Shown piece after piece: positions 7,549-15,666 of a stretch of DNA of 64,000 nucleotides (positions are counted from its first letter, which is position 1; each line of letters begins with the position of its first letter). A program made the position numbers and the translations under genes. This DNA is from Schlegelella_A sp038318385 (GTDB lineage: Bacteria; Pseudomonadota; Gammaproteobacteria; Burkholderiales; Burkholderiaceae_C): assembly GCA_038318385.1 (NCBI GenBank), contig JBBQCD010000001.1, positions 62,001 through 126,000 of the forward strand, read 5' to 3'. The notes below the pieces were generated by a model. That model was not told the origin of the DNA and searched no databases. It saw only the letters and a list, made by a program, of their open reading frames with translations.

Positions 7549-8571
7549 ATGACACCTGCTTCCACGCTCCATTCCGTTGACGCACCGGTCGCCGCGCGCC
7601 GCACGCTGCTGCTCGGCGGTGCCGGCTCGCTCGGCCTGCTCGGCCTCGGCTGGCCGCACGCCGCACGCGCCCAGGCATGGCCGGCCAAGCCGGTGCGCAT
7701 GGTCATCGCCTTTCCGCCGGCCGGCGCCACCGACGTGCTCGCCCGGGCGATCGCCCAGCGCCTGTCGACCCGGCTCGACCAGCAGGCGATCGTCGAGAAC
7801 AAGCCGGGGGCCGGGGGCGTGCTCGGCCTCGAGGCCGCAGCGAAGTCGCCGGCCGACGGCTACACCGTCTTTCTGTCGGCGCTCACCAACCAGGTCATCG
7901 CCGGCCACCTCTACGGCACCGCCCGCGCCGACATCGCCCGCGACTTCGAGCCGGTGGCCCTGCTGGCCAACGCGCCGCACGTGCTCAACTGCCATCCGTC
8001 GGTGCCGGCGAAGAACGTGCACGAGCTCGTCGCCTGGCTCAAGGCCAACGACGGCAAGATCAACTACGCCTCGCAGGGCAACGGCACGCTGTCGCACCTC
8101 GAGGCCGAGATGCTGCTGCAGCGCATCGGCGTGAAGGCGGTGCACGTGCCGTACAAGGGCAGCTCGCAGGCGCTCCCCGACCTGCTGGCCGGCAGCGTCT
8201 CGTTCATGTTCGACAGCGTCGCCGCCTCGATGGTCCACGTCAAGGCCGGCAAGCTGCGCTCGCTCGCGGTCGCGGCGAGCCAGCGAATGCCGGCGTTTCC
8301 CGATCTGCCGACCATCGCCGAGAGCGGTGTCCCGGGCTACGACGCCGACAACTGGTTCGGGCTCTTCGCGCCGAAGGGCACGCCGGCGGCAGTGGTCGCG
8401 CGGCTGCACGACGAAACCGTGAAGGTCCTGGCCGATCCCGAACTCGGCGTCGTCCTCACGCAACTCGGCTACGTCGTCACGCCGGGCTCGGCAAAGCGCC
8501 TGGCCGAGGTGACCGCGAGCGAGATCGACAAGTGGGGCAGCGTCGTCAAGGCTGCCCAGATCAAGGTCTGA
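7549..8571 (+). CDS. Bug (TctC-family) periplasmic solute receptor
   Basis: 340 residues with a Tat/Sec-like leader (VAARRTLLLGGAGSLGLLGLGWPHAARAQA) and a mature part starting near WPAKPVRMVIAFPPAGATDVLARAIAQ, the standard Bug family opening. The ligand loops (ENKPGAGGVLGLEAAAKSPADGYT, VPYKGSSQALPDLLAGSVSFMFDS) are complete. It binds a small carboxylate or related anion outside the inner membrane. No membrane subunits (TctA/TctB) are adjacent, so it is an orphan receptor that may use the 26-28 kb TctBA pair or act as a sensor. It lies between the CobS-like gene and GGT in one operon. Ligand unknown. Confidence 0.9.
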   Translation: MTPASTLHSVDAPVAARRTLLLGGAGSLGLLGLGWPHAARAQAWPAKPVRMVIAFPPAGATDVLARAIAQRLSTRLDQQAIVENKPGAGGVLGLEAAAKSPADGYTVFLSALTNQVIAGHLYGTARADIARDFEPVALLANAPHVLNCHPSVPAKNVHELVAWLKANDGKINYASQGNGTLSHLEAEMLLQRIGVKAVHVPYKGSSQALPDLLAGSVSFMFDSVAASMVHVKAGKLRSLAVAASQRMPAFPDLPTIAESGVPGYDADNWFGLFAPKGTPAAVVARLHDETVKVLADPELGVVLTQLGYVVTPGSAKRLAEVTASEIDKWGSVVKAAQIKV

Positions 8572-8576
8572 AGACG

Positions 8577-10211
8577 ATGACAGCCTCCTCCACCACCCGC
8601 CCGGGCGGCGCCACGCGACCCGCGGCCCCCCGCCAGGGGCGCCAGCCCGTGCACGCCCGCAACGTCGTCGCGACGTCGCAGCCGCTGGCGTCGCAGGCTG
8701 GTGCCGCTGCGTTCGCGCGCGGCGGCAACGCAATCGATGCGGCCCTGGCCGCGGCGATCACGCTCACCGTGGTCGAACCGACGATGAACGGCATCGGTGG
8801 CGACGCCTTCGCGCTCGTCTGGGACGGCACGAAGCTGCACGGCCTGAACGCCTCGGGGCGTTCGCCGCGCGCCTGGAATCCGGGCCGCTTCGCCGGCCAG
8901 GCCGCGATGCCCGAGACCGGCTGGGAGAGCGTCACGGTGCCGGGCGTGGTCTCGGGGTGGGCGGCGCTGTCGGAGCGCTACGGCGCGCTGCCGTTCGCGG
9001 ACCTCTTCGGCGAGGCCATCCGCCATGCGCACGACGGTTTTCCAGTGTCGCCGGTGATCGCCCGCCAGTGGGCGACGCAGGCCGAGCTCTTCCGCGACCA
9101 GCCGGGATTCGACGCCTTCATGCCACGCGGCCGGACGCCATGCGCCGGCGAGCTCTGGCGTTTCGAGGACCAGGCGCGCACGCTCGACGCCATCGCCCAC
9201 AGCCGGGGCGAGAGCTTCTATCGCGGGGCCCTCGCCGAGGCGATCGCCACCGATGCAGCCGCACACGGTGCGGCGCTGTCCGCCGCCGACCTCGCCGCGC
9301 ATCGCTGCGCCTGGGTCGAGCCGATCGAGGTCGGTTTCCACGGCCACACGGTGCACGAGATCCCGCCGAACGGCCAGGGCATCGCCGCGCTGATGGCGCT
9401 CGGCATGCTCGAGCACCTGCCGTATGCCGAGACCGCGCCCGGCAGCGCGGCGCGGATGCACCTCGAGATCGAGGCGATCCGCATCGCCTTCGCCGACCTG
9501 CAGGCGCACGTCGCCGACCCGGAGCACATGCGCGTCACCGCGGCGCAGCTGACCGACCGCGCGTACCTGCGCGAGCGTTCACGGCTGATCGACCCGCGCC
9601 GCATCGGCCAGCACGGGCCGGGACAGCCGCCGAGCGGTGGCACGGTCTACCTGTGCGCGGCCGATGCGCAGGGGCGGATGATCTCGTACATCCAGTCGAA
9701 CTACCGCGGCTTCGGCTCCGGCGTGGTCGTCCCCGGCACCGGCATCGCGATGCACAACCGCGGCTCGGGCTTCGTCACGACGCCAGGGCATCCCAACGAG
9801 GTCGGTGGCGCGAAGCTGCCGATGCACAGCATCATCCCGGCGTTCCTGACGCGCGACGGCAAGCCGGCGATGGCGTTCGGCGTGATGGGCGGCAACATGC
9901 AAGCGCAGGGGCACGTCCAGATGGTGCTGCGCCGCGTCGTCGAGGGGCTCGATCCGCAGGCCTGCAGCGATGCGCCGCGCTGGCGCGTCAACGACGCCGC
10001 CGAACTGACGCTCGAAGCGGCGGTGGCGCCCGAGGTCGTGGCCGGGCTCGCCGAACTCGGCCACAAGCCGCGCGTCGCCGCACCCGACAGCCTGGACTTC
10101 GGCAGCGCGCAACTCATCGTCCGGCTCGATGCCGCAACCGTCGGCGAGGACGTCCCGGCCTACGCCGCGGGCTCCGACCATCGCCGCGACGGCCAGGCGG
10201 TGGGCTGCTGA
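8577..10211 (+). CDS. Gamma-glutamyltransferase family protein (Ntn hydrolase)
   Basis: 544 residues starting six bases after the Bug gene stop. The family forms by self-cleavage before a threonine that becomes the N-terminal nucleophile; here this is predicted to be Thr356 (SGGTVYLCAADAQGRM). The N-terminal half has SQPLASQAGAAAFARGGNAIDAALAAAITLTVVEPTMNGIGGDAF, and the C-terminal half has IQSNYRGFGSGVVVPGTGIAMHNRGSGF and FGVMGGNMQAQGHVQM. No clear signal peptide is seen, so a cytoplasmic place is likely, as for the amidohydrolase-type members. The substrate may be a gamma-glutamyl or other acyl amide rather than glutathione. Its location between CobS-like and CobT-like genes is unusual. Confidence 0.9.
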   Translation: MTASSTTRPGGATRPAAPRQGRQPVHARNVVATSQPLASQAGAAAFARGGNAIDAALAAAITLTVVEPTMNGIGGDAFALVWDGTKLHGLNASGRSPRAWNPGRFAGQAAMPETGWESVTVPGVVSGWAALSERYGALPFADLFGEAIRHAHDGFPVSPVIARQWATQAELFRDQPGFDAFMPRGRTPCAGELWRFEDQARTLDAIAHSRGESFYRGALAEAIATDAAAHGAALSAADLAAHRCAWVEPIEVGFHGHTVHEIPPNGQGIAALMALGMLEHLPYAETAPGSAARMHLEIEAIRIAFADLQAHVADPEHMRVTAAQLTDRAYLRERSRLIDPRRIGQHGPGQPPSGGTVYLCAADAQGRMISYIQSNYRGFGSGVVVPGTGIAMHNRGSGFVTTPGHPNEVGGAKLPMHSIIPAFLTRDGKPAMAFGVMGGNMQAQGHVQMVLRRVVEGLDPQACSDAPRWRVNDAAELTLEAAVAPEVVAGLAELGHKPRVAAPDSLDFGSAQLIVRLDAATVGEDVPAYAAGSDHRRDGQAVGC

Positions 10212-11965
10212 CGCGCAGACGAGGCCAGACCATCGGCGCCGACACCACCCAGGCCCGCGCACGCCATCAGCAACGGCTGGAGGAGCTGTGCGCGGCGTCG
10301 ATCCGCGCCCTTGCCGGCGAGGGGGACCTGCACTTTCGCGGCCGACGGCTGCACCGCGGCAACCGGCCGCTGCCGCTGTTCGCGCCGCACCTGCACCCGG
10401 CGCTGGAGAACGACGACTTCGCGTCGTTCCGCGGCGCCGCCGACGGGCTGGCGCTGCGCCTCGCGTGCTCAGATGCAGCGCTGCACGCGCAACTCGCGCC
10501 CGCCGATCCGGTCGAGCGCTCGCTCTTCGACCTGCTGGAGCAGTTCCGCGTCGAGGCGCTCGCCTCCTCCGCCATGCCCGGCGTCGCGCGCAACCTGCGC
10601 CATCGCCACGAGGCCTGGTCGCTGGCCGCGCATCACGACGGACTCACCGAGACGGCGCGCGGCCTGCTGGTCTACACCGTCGCGCAGATCTGCCGCGCCC
10701 GGGTGACCGGCGACCCGGTCGTGGAAGAGACCGAGGACCTGATGGAGGCGACGCGCTACGCCCTCGGGCCGGTGATCGGCCATGCTCTCGCAGGTCTGCG
10801 CCGCGCGCGTGCCGACCAGGCGGCCTACGGCGCGCACGCGCTGGAGATCGCGCGTGCCGTTGCCGCGATGCTCGACGCCGAAGGTGGCGCCGGCGAGGAC
10901 GCGAAGGAGACGCTCGACTCCGACCTCGACGCCGCGCGCTCGGTCTTCGGCCTGATCATCGAGCACGACGGCAGCGCCAACGAGCGCTTCGCGATCGCGG
11001 TTGCCGGCCGCAGCAAGGTCCTCGAGGAAAGCGACGACGGCTACCGGGTCTACACCACGGCCTATGACCGCGTCCAGGGCGCCGAATCGCTGGCGCGGTG
11101 CGAGGTCCTCGAGACCTACCGCGAGCGCCTCGACCGCCTGGTCGCCGGCCAGGGCGTCAACGTCGCCAAGCTGGCCCGCGAGCTGCGCGCGCTGCTGGCC
11201 GTGCCGACGACCGACGGCTGGGACGGCGGTCAGGAAGAGGGTCACATCGACGGTCGCCGCCTGGCCCAGCTCGTCGCCTCGCCGACCGAACGCCGCCTCT
11301 TTCGCAGCGAGCGCATAGAGCCGGTCGCCGACTGCGCGCTGACCTTCCTGGTCGACTGCTCAGGCTCGATGAAGGCGCACATCGACGCGGTCGCGGTGAT
11401 GCTCGATATCTTCGCGCGCGCGCTCGAGCAGGCCGGCGTCGCCTGCGAGGTCCTGGGTTTCACGACCGGCGCCTGGAACGGCGGCCGGGCGCAGCGCGAC
11501 TGGGTCCGCGCCGGCCGGCCGGGGCATCCGGGGCGCCTCAACGAAGCCAGCCACATCGAATACAAGTCCTTCGACACGCCCTGGCGGCGCGCCCGCCGCG
11601 GCATCGCCGCACTGCTGAAGAACGACCTGTTCCGCGAAGGCATTGACGGCGAGGCGGTCGACTGGGCCTGCGGTCGCCTCCTCGCCCGGCCGGAGGACAG
11701 GAAGCTGCTGCTGGTCGTCTCCGACGGCTCGCCGATGGACAGCGCGACCAGCCTGGCCAACGACGTGCACTACCTGGACCAGCACCTGCGCCAGGTGGTG
11801 CAGCGCCACGAGCAGCAGCGCGCGATCGAGATCTTCGGCATCGGCGTGGGCCTGGACCTGAGCCCCTACTACAGCCGCAGCCAGGTGCTCGATCTCGGCG
11901 GCGCGATCGGCAACGCGATGTTCCGCGAGGTCATCGAGCTGCTGGCCGGGCGACACCGGCGCTGA
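10208..11965 (+). CDS. CobT-like von Willebrand A domain protein
   Basis: About 585 residues. It has the CobT N-terminal region (HQQRLEELCAASIRALAGEGDLHFRGRRLHRG) and a C-terminal VWA domain with the metal site DCSGS at residues 383-387 and VVSDGSPMDSATSLANDVHYLDQHL further on. The central region (DAEGGAGEDAKETLDSDLDAA) lacks the long acidic run usual in CobT. No ATG, GTG or TTG occurs in frame close to the conserved start; CTG 10208, overlapping the GGT stop as CTGA with a G-rich stretch upstream, is the best candidate. With the CobS-like ATPase it should form an AAA+/VWA pair. The client is unknown because no CobN is present nearby. Confidence 0.8.
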   Translation: MTRRRGQTIGADTTQARARHQQRLEELCAASIRALAGEGDLHFRGRRLHRGNRPLPLFAPHLHPALENDDFASFRGAADGLALRLACSDAALHAQLAPADPVERSLFDLLEQFRVEALASSAMPGVARNLRHRHEAWSLAAHHDGLTETARGLLVYTVAQICRARVTGDPVVEETEDLMEATRYALGPVIGHALAGLRRARADQAAYGAHALEIARAVAAMLDAEGGAGEDAKETLDSDLDAARSVFGLIIEHDGSANERFAIAVAGRSKVLEESDDGYRVYTTAYDRVQGAESLARCEVLETYRERLDRLVAGQGVNVAKLARELRALLAVPTTDGWDGGQEEGHIDGRRLAQLVASPTERRLFRSERIEPVADCALTFLVDCSGSMKAHIDAVAVMLDIFARALEQAGVACEVLGFTTGAWNGGRAQRDWVRAGRPGHPGRLNEASHIEYKSFDTPWRRARRGIAALLKNDLFREGIDGEAVDWACGRLLARPEDRKLLLVVSDGSPMDSATSLANDVHYLDQHLRQVVQRHEQQRAIEIFGIGVGLDLSPYYSRSQVLDLGGAIGNAMFREVIELLAGRHRR

Positions 11966-12008
11966 CGCCGGCGCCGCACCCTGGCGCTCGCACCCTCGGG
12001 CCGGCGTC
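11964..12008. terminator. Inverted repeat between convergent cobT-like and DUF2182 genes
   Basis: GACGCCGGC (11964-11972) and GCCGGCGTC (12000-12008) pair perfectly across a 27-base loop at the junction of two converging genes. There is no T tract on either side, so it may at most help termination. Confidence 0.3.
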
Positions 12009-12084
12009 GAGCATGACCGAAGTCCTGGAGCGGATGATGAGAACTACAGCGCGCCCTGCATGCATCAGGATCGGCGTTCCGGCG

Positions 12085-12888
12085 TCACAGTCCCGGCCAG
12101 GACCGAGCCGCGATCCACACCCCCCATGAGACCAGTGCGAAGCCGATTCCCCGGTCGAAGCCCCATGTCGCCGGGACAACCTTCTCGCCGAGGACCAACA
12201 GCGCCAGCAGCGCCATCCAGGCGAGGTTCATCGCGCCGACGACGAACATCACCGCCATCAGCGCCCAACAGCAGGCGACACAGTAGCTGCCGTGCTGCAG
12301 ACCGACCCGCAGGGCCCCGCCCGTGCCGTCGCGCCAGCGTGCCATGAAATAAGCGAGCGGCGAGCGGCACTTGGAGAGGCAGGCGCGCTTGAGCGGCGTG
12401 AACTGGTAGACCCCTGCCGCCACCAGCAACGCGGCGCTCAACAGCGCACTGGTGCTCTGCGCCATCGGGTCGAGCAGGCGCGCGTGCGTTAACCCCCACT
12501 GCAGCAGCGCGGCCGGACCCGCACAGGCGATCCAGGCCGCGGTGTAGCCGGTGACATAGGCCGCGGTCGAGCGCTCGGCTCGATCGGGATCGCGGCGCAG
12601 AGCCAAGGTTGAGAAGATCGCGGCCGACGGCGCGACCGTCGGCAGCATCATCGCCAGCATCATCACCGCCCACATGACGAAGGCCGCCGCGAGCGCATCC
12701 GCACCGCCACCGCCCATCGCCATCCCGGCATGGGCCGCGGCGCCGCTGCCCATCGGCACCATGTCGAGACCCATGCCCCCGAGGTAGTACCAGCTCGCGG
12801 CGACGATCGCTGCCATGCCGATCCACACCGCGGAGCGGCGCGATCCGGTGGCGGACGTGATCCGTGCCGCCAGCTCGCGCATCGCCAT
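12085..12888 (-). CDS. DUF2182 predicted metal-binding integral membrane protein
   Basis: 267 residues; ATG 12888 overlaps the stop of the DUF1326 gene as ATGA. It has about seven membrane segments. Cysteine-bearing motifs typical of DUF2182 are KRACLSKCRSPLAYFM and YCVACCWALMAVMF, and the Met/His/Gly-rich loop MVPMGSGAAAHAGMAMGGG lies outside the first segment. FVMWAVMMLAMMLPTVAP is also a family mark. The cysteines, methionines and histidine point to soft metal binding (for example copper), which is inference. It is paired with the DUF1326 gene and divergent from a SARP-type regulator, a neighbourhood that recurs in proteobacteria to my knowledge. Confidence 0.85.
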   Translation of the reverse strand: MAMRELAARITSATGSRRSAVWIGMAAIVAASWYYLGGMGLDMVPMGSGAAAHAGMAMGGGGADALAAAFVMWAVMMLAMMLPTVAPSAAIFSTLALRRDPDRAERSTAAYVTGYTAAWIACAGPAALLQWGLTHARLLDPMAQSTSALLSAALLVAAGVYQFTPLKRACLSKCRSPLAYFMARWRDGTGGALRVGLQHGSYCVACCWALMAVMFVVGAMNLAWMALLALLVLGEKVVPATWGFDRGIGFALVSWGVWIAARSWPGL

Positions 12889-13490
12889 CACTCCGAGCGG
12901 TACTCGAACGGCGACACCAGGCCGCTGCGACCCGAGAGCTTCCATTCGCGACCGAAGTCGGTGTAGGCGAATCGGCTCGAGCGCGCCACGGTGGCAGCCT
13001 TGCCCGGGGCGATGCACAGCGGGTGGCCCTCGATCGTGATCGGCCCGCCGCCTTGGCCTTCGAGCGTCTCGATCTCGGTGTCGGCGATGCCGGGGATCGA
13101 CAGGCTGCTCTTCTTGCCATCCGCGTGAAATCGCATCGGCACGCTCTTGGCCCCCACCATTTCGCCGATGAAGGACGCGAGGACGGCCGGATGGCCCCCC
13201 GCCTTGCCGCCGAAGATGGCGTGCAGCGCGTCGGCCTGGGGCGCGCTCGCCTTGTCGTCGAAATAGGCGGCCACCTTCCATTTCGTCGCGACCATGGTGC
13301 CGGGGGCATGCACGGCCAGGGCGACGTTGAGCCCGTCGAGCGCGGTGTCGGCGTAGCGACCCTTGTCGATGTGCCAGGCGACGAGCGCGGTGCACTGGCC
13401 CTCGGTCGGCGGGCTGGTGAAGATGCAGGGGCACGCGGCCTCGCAGTTGCAGGCTTCGAAGTAGGTTCCCTTGAGAGTCCACTCGGTCAT
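12888..13490 (-). CDS. DUF1326 domain protein
   Basis: 200 residues beginning TEWTLKGTYFEACNCEAACPCIF. The CNCEAACPC cluster near residue 14-22 is the family hallmark and resembles a thiol metal site; the rest (GQCTALVAWHIDKGRY, YFDDKASAPQADALHAIFGGKAGG) matches the usual cytosolic DUF1326 fold. No signal peptide or membrane segment is seen. It is translated together with the DUF2182 membrane protein downstream (ATGA overlap). The pair may handle a soft metal or a thiol modification; the true function is not known. Upstream lies a 198-base divergent promoter region shared with the SARP regulator. Confidence 0.85.
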   Translation of the reverse strand: MTEWTLKGTYFEACNCEAACPCIFTSPPTEGQCTALVAWHIDKGRYADTALDGLNVALAVHAPGTMVATKWKVAAYFDDKASAPQADALHAIFGGKAGGHPAVLASFIGEMVGAKSVPMRFHADGKKSSLSIPGIADTEIETLEGQGGGPITIEGHPLCIAPGKAATVARSSRFAYTDFGREWKLSGRSGLVSPFEYRSE

Positions 13491-13688
13491 GACGTTTCTC
13501 CTTGAAAGTCGGTAGGCGGTAGCTCGAATCGACGGGCCCGGCATCCGGTGCGCCGATTCGCCCATACTCGGGGACAGGCGTGGGCAGCCGCGTTTGAACG
13601 GCCGTTGAAGTCTGCGTCCGCGTCCACGTCGCCCCAGGGTGCGGCGCGCGGACGGCAGCCGGTCTCCCGTCCGAACTCCGAAAGGACT

Positions 13689-15635
13689 ATGGCAAGCAAC
13701 GTGCGACCGCTTCATCTCCGCCTGCTCGGCGAGATCACGCTGCAGTGCAACGGCACGCTCCGCCCGCTGCCGAAGTCGCGCAAGACGCGCGCTCTGCTGG
13801 CCTACCTTGCGCTCGAGGCGCGACCGGTGCGGCGCGAGACCTTGTGCGAATTGCTCTGGGAGTCGACGGCGGACCCGCGCGCAGCGCTGCGCTGGAGCCT
13901 CAGCAAGTTGCGCCCTTTGCTCGACACGCCCGATGGCCAGGCTCTGCTGGCCGACGCCCATACCGTGGCGCTCGACCCGATGCTCGTCGGCGTCGATGCG
14001 CTGGAGGCCCGGGCGCTGCTCGAGGACGCGGCGATCGACATCAGCGATGCGGAGCGGACCGCCATCGAAGCGCGCCTCGCAGCGGGCTATCCGGCCGATC
14101 TCGACGCGACGCTCGCCGACCGTTACCGACTCTGGATCGACGGCGAACGAGAGAGCCTGCGCCGGCTCCATCGCCAGGTGCTGGACGAGCAGGCCGCGCA
14201 CGCCGCCGACCCCGCTGCGGCGCTCGCCACCGCCCGCAAGCGGGTGGTGCTCGATCCGCTCGACACCGAGGCCAACGCGCGACTGCTTGCCCATGCGGTG
14301 GAGGTCGACGGCCCGGTCCGTGCCCGCGCCACGCTCGAGGACATGCGCGCACGCTACCGCGCCGAAGGACTGTCGGACCATGCCCTCGTGGCAAGCTGGC
14401 GTGGCCTGGAAACCGCCGACGCACTCGAACTCCCCGACAAGCCCTCGGTCGCGGTGCTCGGCTTCACCGATCTCGGCGGTCATGAAGGCGGACCGGTGCT
14501 GGCCGAAGGCCTCGCCGCCGACCTGACCCTGACGCTCGGGCGCTTGCGCGGCCTCTTCGTGACGGCGCGGGCGTCGTCGGCCCGCTTCACTGCGCGCTCC
14601 GGCGACCTGCCCCACGTGGGGCGGCTGCTCGGCGTGCGCTACCTGGTGCACGGCACGTCCCAGCGGCTCGACCGGCGGGTGCGCGTGACGGTCACCCTGG
14701 CCGATGCGTTGCGCGAGCAGGTCCTGTGGAGCGAGCGCTTCGATCGCCCGCTCGACGACCTGTTCTCGGTGCAGGACGATGTCTCCGCGGCGATCGCCTC
14801 GGCGATCGAGCCCGAGATCGCCCGCGCCGAGGCCGACCGCACGCGCTGGAAGGCGCCCGAGGACCTGAGCGCCTGGGAGTGCTACCACCGCGCGATGTGG
14901 CATTGCTTCCATTTCACCGCGCCGGACACCGAAGAGGCGCACCGGCTGCTGCAGCGCGCACTGACGCTCGAGGCCGGTTTTTCGCGTGCCCATGCCGGCC
15001 TCTCTTTCGTCCACTACTCGCGCGCCTTCCTCGACGCGGTGCCGGCGCCCGACGCGGAGATCGAGAAGGCGCTCAACCACGGGCGGCAGGCCGTCGAGCT
15101 CGACCCGCGCGATGCGATGGGGCACTGGACGCTCGGCCGGGCGCTCTTCCTGGCGCGCGAGCACGAACCGGCGCTGCAGTCCGTGAGTCGGTCGCTCCTC
15201 GCCAACCCCAACTTCGCCCAGGGCCACTACGCCCTCGGCTTCATCCACGCGCATGCCGGCAGTGCCGCCGAGGCGCTGCCCGAACTCGCGGTCGCCGAAC
15301 GCCTGAGCCCGTTCGATCCGTTGCTGTTCGCGGTCGAAGGCTCGCGCGCCATCTCGCTGGTGCTGCAGGGGCGGTACGACGAAGCCGCAGCCTGGGCCAT
15401 CCGTGCGACGGGCGAGCCGCACGCACACTTCCACATCCACGCGATCGCGGCCGCCTGCCTGGCGCTCGCCGGGCGGGTCGAGGAGGCTCGAGCCTTCGCG
15501 CAACACGCCTGCCGCGTCCATCCGGGCTACTCGATCCGCGTCTTCGAGCGCAGCTTCCCGCACCGCGGCCCGCCTCAGCGGACATTGATCGCGGACGCGC
15601 TGCGCAGCGCCGGCGTGCCCGACGAGGCGCCCTGA
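13689..15635 (+). CDS. SARP/BTAD transcriptional regulator with TolB-like and TPR regions
   Basis: 648 residues from ATG 13689, with GAAAGGA just upstream. Residues 1-90 form an OmpR-like winged helix (LRLLGEITLQCNGTLRPLPKSRKTRALLAYLAL, WSLSKLRPLL). A bacterial transcriptional activation domain follows to about 245. Then comes a TolB-N-like segment (KPSVAVLGFTDLGGHEGGPVLAEGLAADLTLTLGRL, VRYLVHGTSQRLDRRVRVTVTLADA) like that in adenylate-cyclase-linked regulators, and finally TPR repeats from about 390 (LQRALTLEAGFSRAHAGLSFVHYSRA, AVELDPRDAMGHWTLGRALF). It is divergent from DUF1326-DUF2182 and probably controls that pair. The signal it senses is unknown. Confidence 0.85.
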   Translation: MASNVRPLHLRLLGEITLQCNGTLRPLPKSRKTRALLAYLALEARPVRRETLCELLWESTADPRAALRWSLSKLRPLLDTPDGQALLADAHTVALDPMLVGVDALEARALLEDAAIDISDAERTAIEARLAAGYPADLDATLADRYRLWIDGERESLRRLHRQVLDEQAAHAADPAAALATARKRVVLDPLDTEANARLLAHAVEVDGPVRARATLEDMRARYRAEGLSDHALVASWRGLETADALELPDKPSVAVLGFTDLGGHEGGPVLAEGLAADLTLTLGRLRGLFVTARASSARFTARSGDLPHVGRLLGVRYLVHGTSQRLDRRVRVTVTLADALREQVLWSERFDRPLDDLFSVQDDVSAAIASAIEPEIARAEADRTRWKAPEDLSAWECYHRAMWHCFHFTAPDTEEAHRLLQRALTLEAGFSRAHAGLSFVHYSRAFLDAVPAPDAEIEKALNHGRQAVELDPRDAMGHWTLGRALFLAREHEPALQSVSRSLLANPNFAQGHYALGFIHAHAGSAAEALPELAVAERLSPFDPLLFAVEGSRAISLVLQGRYDEAAAWAIRATGEPHAHFHIHAIAAACLALAGRVEEARAFAQHACRVHPGYSIRVFERSFPHRGPPQRTLIADALRSAGVPDEAP

Positions 15636-15666
15636 GCGCCGCGGCGTATCGCCTTCGACCGGTCGG

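Noticed and set aside
10205..11965. CobST-like genes as evidence for a B12 biosynthesis locus
   Set aside because: No cobN or any other cobalamin synthesis gene is in the window; only the ATPase and VWA components are present.
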